Below are positions 20,710-30,300 of a DNA stretch of 64,000 nucleotides, piece by piece. Numbering within the stretch: the first letter of the stretch is position 1; the number at the start of each line of letters is the position of its first letter. The stretch comes from Vombatus ursinus (taxonomy: Eukaryota > Chordata > Mammalia > Diprotodontia > Vombatidae). The notes under the pieces were generated by a model, which was given only the letters and a program-made list of their open reading frames with translations, was not told where the DNA came from and made no database searches. The DNA lies in NCBI RefSeq assembly GCF_900497805.2, contig NW_020954557.1:38853803-38917802 (forward strand), in the 5' to 3' direction. The translations under genes and the position numbers were made by a program.

Positions 20710-21502
20710 GATCCCAGCCAATTACTTGAGTTTTAAACTCTTTGTTAAGGTAAGAGTCTGCTTCCAATGTGGAGAATGTACCATCTCAAGCTTTGGGGGT
20801 TTGTACAGCTGTTTTCAGAGATATTTCTAGGGACTTGTAAATTTTCAGTTCTTCCAAGGTGGTATGATAAGGGGCAAGGTGTTTTCTCTCCACCACCACA
20901 ACAAGCTCCATCATGCCAGCACTCCTCCTTGCCCCAGGACTGCCCCTCAGAACTGTGACCCAGATCCAAGCACAGGCAAAGCAAGAGATTCCTGCCTCAG
21001 CTCCGGCAAAGAGATCCCTGCAATCCCCCTCTGATCAGCCACACGATTCCCCCTCAGTCTGTGGGCCAGAACCTCAGGAGGCAGCCGCTGCCCCAGAGGC
21101 TGCTCTGGGGACTTGTGGCTGAGACCTAGCTCCTTCTCTCACCTCAGTCACAGACTTTTCCCACTGACCTTCTAAGTTGTCTTTGGTGTTTGTGGGTTGA
21201 GAAGTCTGGAAACTGCCACAGCTGCCCGCGATTGAGTCCTCTGAGGCCTGCTCCAGGGTTGCTGCAGCCTGCGCTCCCATGCTGCACTGCGCTCTTCTCC
21301 CCACCCGGTGCGATATACCTTTCTGATTAATCATCCAGGTTGTCTTGGGCTGGAAATTTGTTTCACTCTGTCTTTTTGTAGGTTCTGCTGCTTTAGAATT
21401 TGTTTAGAGCCATTTTTTAACAGGTATTTGGAGGGGTTTGGGGGAGAGCTCAAGCAAGTCATTGCTTTCACTCTGCCATCTTGGCTCCACCCCACCCCCC
21501 CA
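20710..21502 (-). promoter_or_regulatory. HAL1 5' UTR / internal promoter region
   Basis: About 790 bases, richer in G+C than the rest of the element, with several CpGs near 21220-21310. It starts with a G-run and 'ggtggagccaagatggcaga'. By analogy to L1 it should hold an internal RNA polymerase II promoter. Apart from the YY1-type box I can name no element in it. Confidence 0.6.
21475..21484 (-). promoter_or_regulatory. YY1-type site at the HAL1 5' end
   Basis: The minus strand reads CCAAGATGGC, the same decamer as in the first 20 bases of the human L1 5' UTR, where YY1 binding sets the start of transcription. Here it lies about 18-28 bases from the 5' end, as in human L1. Confidence 0.7.
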
Positions 21503-21515
21503 TTGCCTCCATCTT
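21503..21515. repeat. HAL1 target-site duplication, 5' side
   Basis: 'ttgcctccatctt', identical to 18592-18604. In the pre-insertion site it is followed by 'aattaac'. Confidence 0.9.
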
Positions 21516-21714
21516 AATTAACTGATATAGATTTAGAGGCAATGTACAATCGTTGCCAGATAAAGCTATACTTGGATTACCGATTTTCAAAGAATTGGGA
21601 TGTAATAAATTCTCTTAACACTAAAACTATGCGGGATAAAACCCAGTGTTTCTTTGATGATTTAGAAGGCACTTGTATATTCTACAGTGTTATAATTATG
21701 GGGAAGGGGAGAAG

Positions 21715-22005
21715 GGAACAAACATTTAATAAGGGCCTACTATGTACTAGGCATTATACTAAGTGCTTTATAAATGTCACCTCATTTTATTTCATTTGAT
21801 CTTCACAACAACCCTGTGAAGTAGGTGCTATTATTAACTCTATTTTCATTTGGGGAAACTGAGAAAGACAAGTTAAGACTTCTGAGACAGACTTACTGAG
21901 GAGCACACATCTAGTAAGTGACTGGGGTTGGATTTGAACTCGTGTTTTCCTGACTCCTGGTCCAGCACTCTATCCACTGCACCATCTCCTCAAGCATTAT
22001 TATGG
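21715..22005 (-). mobile_element. SINE-B/MIR, near full length
   Basis: 'gggcctactatgtactaggc', 'cttcacaacaaccctgtgaa', 'tggggaaactgagaaagaca', 'ggatttgaactcgtgttttc' and 'ccagcactctatccactgca'. Reverse orientation. Confidence 0.8.
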
Positions 22006-23090
22006 GTTATATGGGAGAGCCTAGTGTCAAAAACAAACAAAAGAAACCACCAAGAAACCACCCCAAACTTCAAAAAAAACAAATTAAATCTGGTAGTTTA
22101 AAATTTCTAGTTTGAATCCTGAAAGATGGGGAGAGGTAGGGGGTGTGATTGTATATAATTTCCCAAAGTCCACCTCACATTTACCAATGAGAGTGAGTGA
22201 GGAAAAAATTCTTCAAAGTGAAATTTTTCACAGTGGATCTGGGTTCATTATTGCATTCTTTAGTGAATTCTCTAGTTGGTCAGGTAGGATAAAATGGAAT
22301 CCTCTAGAGAATTTTAAAGAAATTCTGTATGTAAAGAAATTAATGTATGTACTGTAGCTATGGCCTGAATCTCATTTATCAGTCTCAGTTGAGTATAGAC
22401 TGAAGGTTAAAATTGGGTTCAAACACATCCCTTCATTATTTGTGAACCCACTGAGACTTGGGGGGGGAAAAGTGCTTATTCAGACACTACCTTTCCTCCC
22501 AATTTGTTTTCCTTTTAACTTCCTAATGTTTACTATTTTCAATAATAACTTGGATGATAGAGTAGTATGTTCACAATTTTTCTGAATGATGTCATGTTAG
22601 GAATGAGAGAAGGCTCACCAGCATCTTATAAGACAGGGTCACATGTAATTCAAAAGGATTGGAGAAGTAGACAAGAAAAAAAATAAATTTAATAAGGATA
22701 AACAATGTGCTTCCTTTCGAATACAGAGATGATGTTATTCCTCCATCATTAGGACAACAAATAGTTTAAGTGTGGGTTGTTTGAAGATGAGAACAAATTG
22801 GATGACCCCTCAAGGTCATTCTTAGCCAGAAGATTCAGGCTTTACACATGAGAATTAAATAAACGTTAAGTCTGTGTGCTCTATGTAAGTGAAACTATAC
22901 TGTATTTCTATATGAATGTGAACATAAGCCTGTAACACACCAGTTTTTAAGTTTCTATAGGAAACTGTCCATAAAACAGTTGTAGAATTTGTTTTAGAGG
23001 CTTGGCTATGCTTCTTCTAGAAGAGTTGAGAGATTAGACTGGAAGACGAAAAGGAAGCAGCGTCTGTCAGCCTTAGCTGCCTGGAAGGCA
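22006..23090. other. unassigned non-coding stretch
   Basis: About 1.1 kb without a clear repeat. AC-rich around 22025-22090. No exon seen. Confidence 0.5.
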
Positions 23091-23385
23091 CACCCTCCTG
23101 CCCTCCATCTCTACGAACCTTTTGGTTTCCTTCAAAACAGCACACAACCACCACTTTCTATAGGAATCCTTCCTTGATTCTTCCAGCTGCTAGGGTTTTC
23201 TCTCTCAAATTACCTTCTATTTACCTCATAGTTTGCATATACTTATTTATGTCCACATTATTTCTGTGATAGAATGCAAAATCCTTGTTTGCAAAAACGC
23301 GTTCCTTTTTGTCTTTGTATCTCCAGTGCCCAGCATAGTGCCTGGCATACAGTTGGTGCTTAATACATGCTTGTTGATCAATTCT
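23091..23385 (+). mobile_element. L2 LINE 3' end
   Basis: 'ttctataggaatccttcctt', 'ctctcaaattaccttctatt', 'tacttatttatgtccacatt', 'agtgcctggcatacagttgg' and 'gcttaatacatgcttgttga', the standard L2 3' end. Confidence 0.85.
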
Positions 23386-23514
23386 ATTACATTTACTTCT
23401 CTTTCTCCTAATTTTCTTTTCTTTCCTGAAAAAGACAAAATGGTTATAAGGAAAACTCAAAGGCTTTACCAAGAAGCTATATCTATGTCTGCATCTACAG
23501 GTTCTTATTAGAGC

Positions 23515-23605
23515 CTATACATATGTATAGATACACATATGTATATATGCATGTGTGTATTACATATACACATGTATGCACATATTTTTGTATGCATAAA
23601 CTACT
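23515..23605. repeat. (ATGTAT/CATA)n microsatellite
   Basis: Imperfect alternating ATGT and CATA units. Confidence 0.8.
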
Positions 23606-23619
23606 TCTCAGTGCTTTGC

Positions 23620-24128
23620 CTTTTGGAATCCTTAGTCTCCTTCAAGGGCCATCTCTGACAAGAGGACTTTCTGGATCTCTTCAGGTATTAGAATTCTCCC
23701 TGCCATCCTGAGATTACTTTTTTTTTTTACATAGTGTATATTTTTATTTACTTGAGCTGTGGACATGTTGTTTCCTTCCAGTAGAATTTCTTTTTATATT
23801 TGCATCCTCAGCACCTAACACAGTGTGTGTCACATAGTGTTATTCAGTCATGCCTGATTCTTCGTGAGCCCATTTGGTGTTTTCTTGGCAAAGATACTGG
23901 AGTGGTTTGCTATTTCCTTCTCCAGTTCATTTTACAGATGAGGAAATTGAGACAAACAGTGTTAAGTGAGTTGCCCAGGGTCACACAACTAGTAAGTGTC
24001 TAAAGTGGAATTTGAACTCAGGTCTTCCTGACTCTAGGCCCAACTCTGTATCTACTATGCCACCTACCTTCCCGTGTTACATGGTGGCCACTCAAAAAAC
24101 ACTTGTGGAGTCGTATTCAATTAAACCT
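23620..24128 (+). mobile_element. L2 LINE 3' end split by SINE-A
   Basis: 'ttccttccagtagaatttct', 'tttgcatcctcagcacctaa' and 'cacagtgtgtgtcacatag' before the SINE; 'gtgttacatggtggccactc' and 'aaaacacttgtggag' after it complete the L2 tail. Confidence 0.75.
23840..24073 (-). mobile_element. SINE-A with 13-base TSD inside L2
   Basis: 'ggtgttttcttggcaaagat', 'gagtggtttgctatttcctt' and 'gggtcacacaactagtaagt'. The TSD 'gtgtcacatagtg' (23827-23839) and 'gtgttacatggtg' (24074-24086) differs at two bases. Confidence 0.9.
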
Positions 24129-24129
24129 A

Positions 24130-24222
24130 CTCCAGTTCCCTAATGTCATCCATAAAGGTGAAATGACTTGCCCAAGGTGACACAGTTTTTAAGTGGCAAA
24201 ACAGACTATGAGCCTGGTTTTT
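24130..24222 (-). mobile_element. MIR fragment
   Basis: 'gaaatgacttgcccaaggtg' followed by 'acacagtttttaagtggc', the reversed MIR centre. Confidence 0.5.
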
Positions 24223-24592
24223 TTTTACTCTAATTTAATTCTTCTTTGCACAAATTCAGTATTTAAAACTATCTCTGATTTCTTAGTGTGGATTCTTCTT
24301 CCATGGATCTAGATTCCAACAGCCCCTATGACTTTTGTAGATAGTCTTCATGAATAACTGGCTGAAAAAAAAATCATCTCCAGGTAGCTAATCTTCTGGT
24401 AATGAGTGTCTCTGAATTACTCTAGGCTGGTCCTCAGAAGAAGGTGTCTATCATTGAGACCATACTTGAAGCCTTTCCATTTTGATGGAAACTACTAGAG
24501 CTTTCTCTTTTTTGGCATAGACTATGAGAACCCAGAGTCAATTCATCCCTCTCACCTCAGTGCCCCCTTGGATTTGCAATTTTATTTATAAT
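24223..24592. other. unassigned non-coding stretch
   Basis: Nothing recognised. Confidence 0.5.
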
Positions 24593-24593
24593 T

Positions 24594-25060
24594 AGTCAAT
24601 AAATATTTATTAAGCCCCCACTATGTGCCAGGCACTGGGCTAAGCACTGGGGATATAAATACAAAAAGACAGTCTTTGTTCTGAAGGAACTCATGGTTTA
24701 ATGGGGAAGACAATGTGCGGACAACTCTATAAACACAATCCAGATATGGGATAAACTGGAAATACACGACAGAGAGAGAGGGTAGCAGCACTGAGGGAGA
24801 TTGGGAAAGGCTTCCTGTAGGAGATTGGATTTCAGCTGGGGCCTGAAGGAATCCAGGGAGGGCACGAGGTAGAGGTGAGGAAGGAGAACATCACAGGCAT
24901 GAGAGAGAGAATACTCAGAATCTGGAGGTGAAATGTCTTGCTTGGGGAATAGTGAGGAGGCCAGTGTCACTGGATTACAGAGTACCTGGAGGCAGGAGGT
25001 AGTGGGAGTGTTGGGGCTATAAGGAATAAGAAGACTTGGAAAGGTATATAGAACATTATA
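24594..25060 (-). mobile_element. L2 LINE 3' part
   Basis: A clear L2 tail in reverse: 'cccccactatgtgccaggca', 'ggctaagcactggggatata', 'aaggcttcctgtaggagatt' and 'ggccagtgtcactggattac'. Less diverged than the other L2 copies here. Confidence 0.88.
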
Positions 25061-26488
25061 ATATGTACAGCTTTACCTTAGAAAACAGAGGACAGCCCCA
25101 GTTTTACAACAAAGAAGGGAAAAATGAACTAAGGAAAAATGATGACAGAGTTTTAATATGAATAACAATCTAATAATGAAAGAACAAAACCCCTTGCTAG
25201 GGAACTAGAACTTCTTAATCTGATGGTTTGGGTCATTAAAATATAGGTGGTTCTGTTTTTCCAGAAATGCCTTCAGCAGCAACACAGACTAACATTTGGA
25301 GAGCAAATCTATGCCATTTTCATTTGAGTTTTTGACATACAATGTCAGGTTTCCAGGTTTTCTCTTAGAGAAATATTTTTATAATTCCACAGTGATTCAG
25401 CATCTGGCTACACTTCATCATTGGTAACCCCAAATCCCTAAATATTCTGAAAAGTTTATCAGTTTCTGAATCTCCATGAGAAAATGGCTTCTTGGTTGCT
25501 AATTCAGGAATTAACGTGCCCATATTTCAAATATTTACTGGAGTAGATTATCTGGCAGATCCTCACAACACCTCTGGGATACTACTGTGTTACCATCTCA
25601 TGGTATATATACTCTACTAGGTATTCCAAAGACCTGAGTAAACCCCAAGTCAGCTAGCTCAATTGCTCATTTACCATCTATGAACAGATTTTGAGGTTTT
25701 AAACAAGTCAAGATCACTCCATAATGAGGCATTTTAGAAGAACTTTAAATTAGGAGGAGGTTCATAATGATCATAAGAAAAATACTGTGCAGTGAAATCC
25801 GCTCATTGAATGCCAACAAACTCACCAACCTGTAGGAAGGCAAATGGAAGTTCAGAACTTTCCAACGATCTGCTGTGTGTGGAGTACAATTGTTGAGAGA
25901 CACCCCCTTCCAAAAATTGGTCTCTGTATGTGAGGAAATGGCTTCTCTCTAAAGACCTCCTATTGTTATTGCACAGAAATGGAAAAATATGAGAGTTGGA
26001 AATGATTGTAAAAGTTCATTCATTAGGTAAAAATACTTAAATTATGTTGGATTATGGATAGTATATTAGTGATAGGTTATCAAAGCGTGTGAACGATTCT
26101 TTTTTAAGCTGATGGATTATAATAAGAGATGTGATATGTGAAAAGACTAGTGGGAAAAGGCACTGAGACATTTGGATAAATGTCTTACCATTTTCTGCTA
26201 TTTGGCTTCTATCTAATTTGCATCGTTAGATCCTTGGGGGAGGAATCAGCAGGGTACACCGCTAGCATTCCATAAAAAATAAATAGCCATAATGTAGAAG
26301 AGGGGATTCTTTAGCCACCACTGCTGATTGTTCTTTCTTTGAGCATTTTAAAGGAAGAGACAGCTAATTTCCAAAAGGGTGATTGCTAGCTTTATTGTTA
26401 AGAGCCATAGTAAGGAAAAGGCAGGTTGAGTAGACTTTGACAGAATTCACTATTACGCTGTTCTATCATTAATCCACACGCCAGTGGA
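25061..26488. other. mostly unique stretch holding unclassified repeat copy A
   Basis: 1.4 kb without a known family, except for the segment at 25533-25702 that recurs at 29027. No exon is supported. Confidence 0.5.
25533..25702. repeat. unclassified 170-base repeat, copy A
   Basis: Contains 'gattatctggcagat', 'ctcacaacacctctggga', 'tactactgtgttaccatctc', 'ccccaagtcagctagctcaa' and 'tatgaacagattttgaggtt'. Copy B at 29027-29195 has the same words in the same order at about 85 percent by eye. Confidence 0.7.
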
Positions 26489-26489
26489 T

Positions 26490-26650
26490 AACAGATTTAG
26501 GGCCAGAAGGGACCTTAGAGAGCATGTACTCTGACCTCTTCATTTTACAAACGAAGAAACTAAGACCTAGAAAACTTAAGTGACTTGGCAAAAGTCACAC
26601 AGGTAGTAAATGCAGAGGTGAGGCATCTCACTCCAAAGGGCAGTTAATCA
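26490..26650 (-). mobile_element. MIR3-type SINE
   Basis: 'gccagaagggaccttagaga', 'ttcattttacaaacgaagaa' and 'aaaagtcacacaggtagtaa'. Reverse MIR3. Confidence 0.7.
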
Positions 26651-27084
26651 TTCACTCATTGAAGACTGAAGAAGCCTTTGGTAAAGCTATAGAGCACAAA
26701 GCACACAAGCAGCTTCAAAAATGATACTAAGTTGTGTCAATAATACACATATTTAAATTCCCCAAGTACATGTTTATACAGTAAAGAGCTGCAAGGGCCT
26801 ATTGTACCTATAATCCATGCATTAAAGAGCCCCAAAGTGCACATTTGCACTGTAGACCATTGCAGCAACTTCAGAGCCAATGAGCTGTGAATGGAATGCT
26901 CATTGAAAAGTACTACGCAGTTCCATTCACTTGATAGTAATAGCTCCAATGGTGCCCTTACATACTTATAATCTGAGTGTAACAAGCAGGATGGAATGCC
27001 TTGCCCTTGTTTAATTCTAGTGACTTTTTTTTTAAAGGTTCCTTTCCTATATGCATGAAATAAAACAGGGACTCCACTCTTTGA
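26651..27084. other. unassigned, high-complexity stretch
   Basis: The minus-strand frame at 26737-26985 (82 codons) has no recognisable domain. The even base composition could fit a conserved non-coding element, but I cannot test this by eye. Confidence 0.4.
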
Positions 27085-27200
27085 GAAGTCAATTCAAGAT
27101 TCAACAATCATTTATCAAATGCCCACTATGTGCCAGGCATGGTGGGAGGTGCTGAGCGTACAAAGACAAAAACAAAAAAAAAAATTCCTTTTCTTCTCAG
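27085..27200 (-). mobile_element. L2 tail fragment
   Basis: 'tttatcaaatgcccactatg' and 'gtgccaggcatggtggga', then an A-run. Reverse L2 3' end. Confidence 0.6.
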
Positions 27201-27279
27201 AGCTTATATGCTCCTGCAGGATGTGACATTTTACTGGTTATGCCATAAATCCCAAAGAGTGAGGATAGTCCAAGGTAGG

Positions 27280-27445
27280 GGATGTTATCTCCTCTATAAA
27301 ATGGGGATAATAATAACATCTATCTCCCAGGGATGTTGGGATGGTAAAATGAAATACAATATACAAAATAAAATATACCATTTGTAAAGTTCTTTGTAAA
27401 ACTTAAAGCACTATAAAATGCTAATTATTGTTTTTTTTTGGTTAT
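27280..27445 (+). mobile_element. SINE-B 3' half
   Basis: 'ataaaatggggataataata', 'atctatctcccagggatgtt', 'catttgtaaagttctttgta' and 'ctataaaatgctaattattg'. The head is missing. Confidence 0.7.
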
Positions 27446-28230
27446 TATTATTTTATGATGTGTCATATATCATGTCACTAGGTGCTGTCATATTCTTCAG
27501 TCACAATTAATTTAAGCTACTGACTAACAACATAAACTATAAACATGGCATATTCAATAAAACAAAACTCCAAGTAATATTTGTTCTTAATGCACTGTAG
27601 TCTCTAGGCCCATCAGAAAGCATTAAAGAAGGATGTAAGCATTAATGCAAAACTCCCATGAGTTTATTTGAACTTTTTTTGGTGATCTAATTCATTAGCT
27701 TACTCATATGGTGTTTGATCTGGAAGTTAATCCTGTTTTCTTTGTAGATTAAATACCAAAATAAATATAAAACAATGGTGGTCATGTGTCAAACAACTAT
27801 TAAAAAAAGGGCTTCATGAGCCAAATGTCAGAAATTGTCTAGGAATGTCAGAAAGACAGCTTTTCTTACGATGTTTCTCACTTTTGTTTGAGTTGAAAGT
27901 ACCACAAGAATAGATTTCTACCATTCTGCTTTTGGCTTCCATAAAAAACTGCAGTTTACATAGAGAAATCCAAGATAGGCCAAAATGAAATAAAACCTAC
28001 TCCTGGCTTTCTTCTTTGGATACCTATAGTGCTAATAGTCTGCATGATTTATTGCATAATTCTTTATTTGCTTATGTATGTATGTATATATGTATATATG
28101 TATTTGCCTTGTATAGTCAAGTTGTTATCTATTTGTGGGATTGTCTGGTAGGCAGGACCATATCTTATAGTATTCATGTTTTCCCCAGAGTAGCTAGACA
28201 GGGTTGAGCACATCATTGTTATCATCATAA
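27446..28230. other. unassigned stretch with (TATG)n
   Basis: Unique except for a TATG/TATA run at 28074-28108. Confidence 0.5.
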
Positions 28231-28690
28231 TTATAACAGTTGTCATTTATATGGTCCTTTATGGCTTACAAAGTACTTTATATAGATTACATATTTTGAA
28301 CTTCAGAACATATGACATATTTCAAGTATAGGCAGCTAAGTGTCCCAGTGGATAGAGCTCTGCACCTGGATTTAGGAAGACCTTAGTACAAATCCAGCCT
28401 CAGACAGTTAAGAGCTGTGTTACCCAGGGTAGTCCCTTAGCCTTTGTCTGCCTTAATTTCTTCATCTGTAAAATGAGGGTAGTAATAACACCCACCTCCT
28501 CCCAGGATTGTTGTGAGGATTTGTAAAGTACTTTGTAAATCTTAAAACATGATATAAATGCTAGTTATTCAAATATTGTTGTCACTATTTTACAAATCAC
28601 AAATATTATTACTGTCACAGAGGAGAAATCTAAGACTCAGAGGGATGAAGTGACTTGTCCCATACAGCTACTAATCAATAGGAATTTACT
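28231..28690 (-). mobile_element. MIR split by SINE-B
   Basis: The left part has 'gtcatttatatggtccttta' and 'cttacaaagtactttatata'. The right part (28576-28690) has 'gacttgtcccatacagctac'. The SINE-B at 28330-28570 lies between them. Confidence 0.6.
28330..28570 (+). mobile_element. SINE-B inside MIR
   Basis: 'ggcagctaagtgtcccagtg', 'gatagagctctgcacctgga', 'aaatgagggtagtaataaca', 'ggattgttgtgaggatttgt' and 'gatataaatgctagttatt'. Confidence 0.8.
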
Positions 28691-28819
28691 GAGCACCTAC
28701 CACCTAGCTGTCTCCTTACAGTATCTGTATACTCCTGTCTACCAGAGCTGATCTTGGTCAGACTTAAGGTGCCAGTCTGGTCTTCTCTGTCTTTGCCCTT
28801 TTGATTTGACTTCTGGGAG

Positions 28820-29020
28820 GCTGGACTTTGGATACTACTAGTGTAGGATAGAGGATTTGGGTTTGAATCTCACCTCTGCCACTTGCCATCTGTGTGGCTG
28901 TGGGTAAGTCATCTCCCTTTTTCTGTGTCTCATTTTCCTCATCTGGAAAATGAGGGCGGTGTTGATTAGATGTTTTCTAGAGTCCCTGCCCAAACTAATA
29001 TTCTATACTTCTATCTAACT
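28820..29020 (+). mobile_element. MIR3-type SINE
   Basis: 'gggtttgaatctcacctctg', 'ttttcctcatctggaaaatg' and 'gattagatgttttctagagt' then 'tattctatacttcta'. Confidence 0.65.
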
Positions 29021-29026
29021 GAATGA

Positions 29027-29195
29027 TTACTGGAGCAGATTATCTGGCAGATTCTCACAACACCTCTGGTCTACTACTGTGTTGCCATCTCCTGGGGCCA
29101 TATTCTACTAGATATTCCAAAGGCCTGTGCAAATCCCAAGTCAGCTAGTTCAAGTGCTCCTTCACCGTCTATAAACAGATTTGGAGGCTTCCCTA
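29027..29195. repeat. unclassified 170-base repeat, copy B
   Basis: 'gattatctggcagattctca', 'tactactgtgttgccatctc', 'tcccaagtcagctagttcaa' and 'tataaacagatttggaggct'. Same orientation as copy A and about 3.5 kb away. Confidence 0.7.
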
Positions 29196-29269
29196 TGTCC
29201 CATCTTCTCCTCCGTCTTTTTTGTTGCCATGCTACTTATCAGGCCCTCCTCTAGGCCCTGACTAGGGAT

Positions 29270-29455
29270 AGCATAACCTGTTCTACCCAACCAATGTTGG
29301 CTTCATTTTGGATGGAACTATAGGACTGGCAGTCGGGGTCAAATTCACATGCTCTCTTCTGGGACTCTGCCTCACTTCAGTCCAGTTCACGTGCAAGTCA
29401 GTTCGTCACTGTCATAATGCCACTCGTCTTCTTTGAAAGGAAGGATGAACAACTT
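29270..29455 (+). mobile_element. RTE-type SINE 3' end
   Basis: 'gactctgcctcacttcagtc', 'cacgtgcaagtcagttcgtc' and 'tctttgaaaggaaggatgaa' then 'caac' match the 3' part of the repeat at 12345. Tentative family name. Confidence 0.5.
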
Positions 29456-29572
29456 TCCCAACTTCCTGGTGATGAGGAACAATTAAGGATTTGTAAAGTA
29501 GGGATCATGGGGAAAAGTGAGAGCAAAGCCAAAATGGAATCCACAGAGGGCATGGCCAAGAGCCATTAAAGC

Positions 29573-29760
29573 TGGGCTTCTCAACCTTTTCTGTGGGTTT
29601 TGGAGTCCTTTGGCATTTTAGACTCTTCAGAATAATGTTTTTGAATGCATAAAACAAAATAAATAAGATTACAACAGAAACCAATTATATTGAAAGACAC
29701 TTATCAAACTATTAGAAAAACAAATTCATGGACCCCAGATTAAAAATCTATACATTAAAA
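29573..29760 (-). mobile_element. hAT-like MITE (TTAAGAACC/GGTTCTCAACC family)
   Basis: The left end 'gggcttctcaaccttttctg' and right end 'ggaccccagattaaaaatct' are inverted relatives. The A/T-rich interior 'gaaaccaattatattgaaag' matches the reverse complement of the copy at 37985-38213. Confidence 0.5.
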
Positions 29761-30300
29761 GGAGCCCTGAGCAACAGGCCCGTGGAGGTATGTCTTCCTG
29801 GTATAAAGTGAGGGAGTCCTATGAAGATGAGGGTGGGGAAGAGGAGCACGAGCTGCTGAGGATGATGGTTTGCCTTCTGCAACTTCTCTGCGCCAGTTAG
29901 CGTTCTTCCATGGAGGCAACATATCGTCCATGACCTCTCTCTGCTCCTCTATTTCAGTACTGTTGGCTGGGACAAGTGGAGAGCTATTAAGTGCCTTCCT
30001 ACACTGACTTGTGGATTCTCTGCTGGTTCCTATTACTAAGATCAGGAGCTGACTCCAAGTGTACCAGGCTTGAAGAAACTTGGTCTCTGTAAATCACCGA
30101 GCCTTGAATGCCTACTACATTTGCCTACTCTGTTTTCCATGGCATTTGGAACCCTTATCTATGTCATCTAGACCTTGCTTCATCGATATTTCTTAGGTGA
30201 TAGAAGTTCAAGCCTCTGAAATAAGCCTAGTTTAAGAGACTTTCTGTTTCTGTTGATGGTGAGTCTACAAAGATCCCTCCTTCCCCTAAAACCGAGAAAA
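29761..30300. other. unassigned non-coding stretch
   Basis: Nothing recognised. Confidence 0.5.

Larger units (their letters stand above)
18605..21502 (-). mobile_element. HAL1 (half-L1) retrotransposon, full length with TSD
   Basis: On the minus strand: 5' end about 21502, G-rich start and YY1-type box, 5' UTR to 20710, ORF1 20709-19626, a long C/T-rich (plus strand) 3' UTR, and an A-tail at 18605-18625. There is no ORF2: the element passes from ORF1 straight to the 3' UTR. It is flanked by the perfect 13-base repeat 'ttgcctccatctt' at 18592-18604 and 21503-21515. On the element's sense strand the target site reads TTAATT/AAGATGG, close to the L1 endonuclease preference TT/AARA. Both ends plus a TSD show that this is a complete retrotransposed unit about 2.9 kb long, not an L1 with ORF2 later removed. 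Such ORF1-only elements are known as HAL1 and must borrow L1 ORF2 protein. Confidence 0.88.

Noticed and set aside
20767-21517. Frames on both strands upstream of HAL1 ORF1
   Set aside because: They lie in the HAL1 5' UTR, show no domain, and are the length expected in G+C-richer DNA.
23221-23511. Frames of 63-92 codons
   Set aside because: Cover an L2 3' tail; no L2 protein is encoded there.
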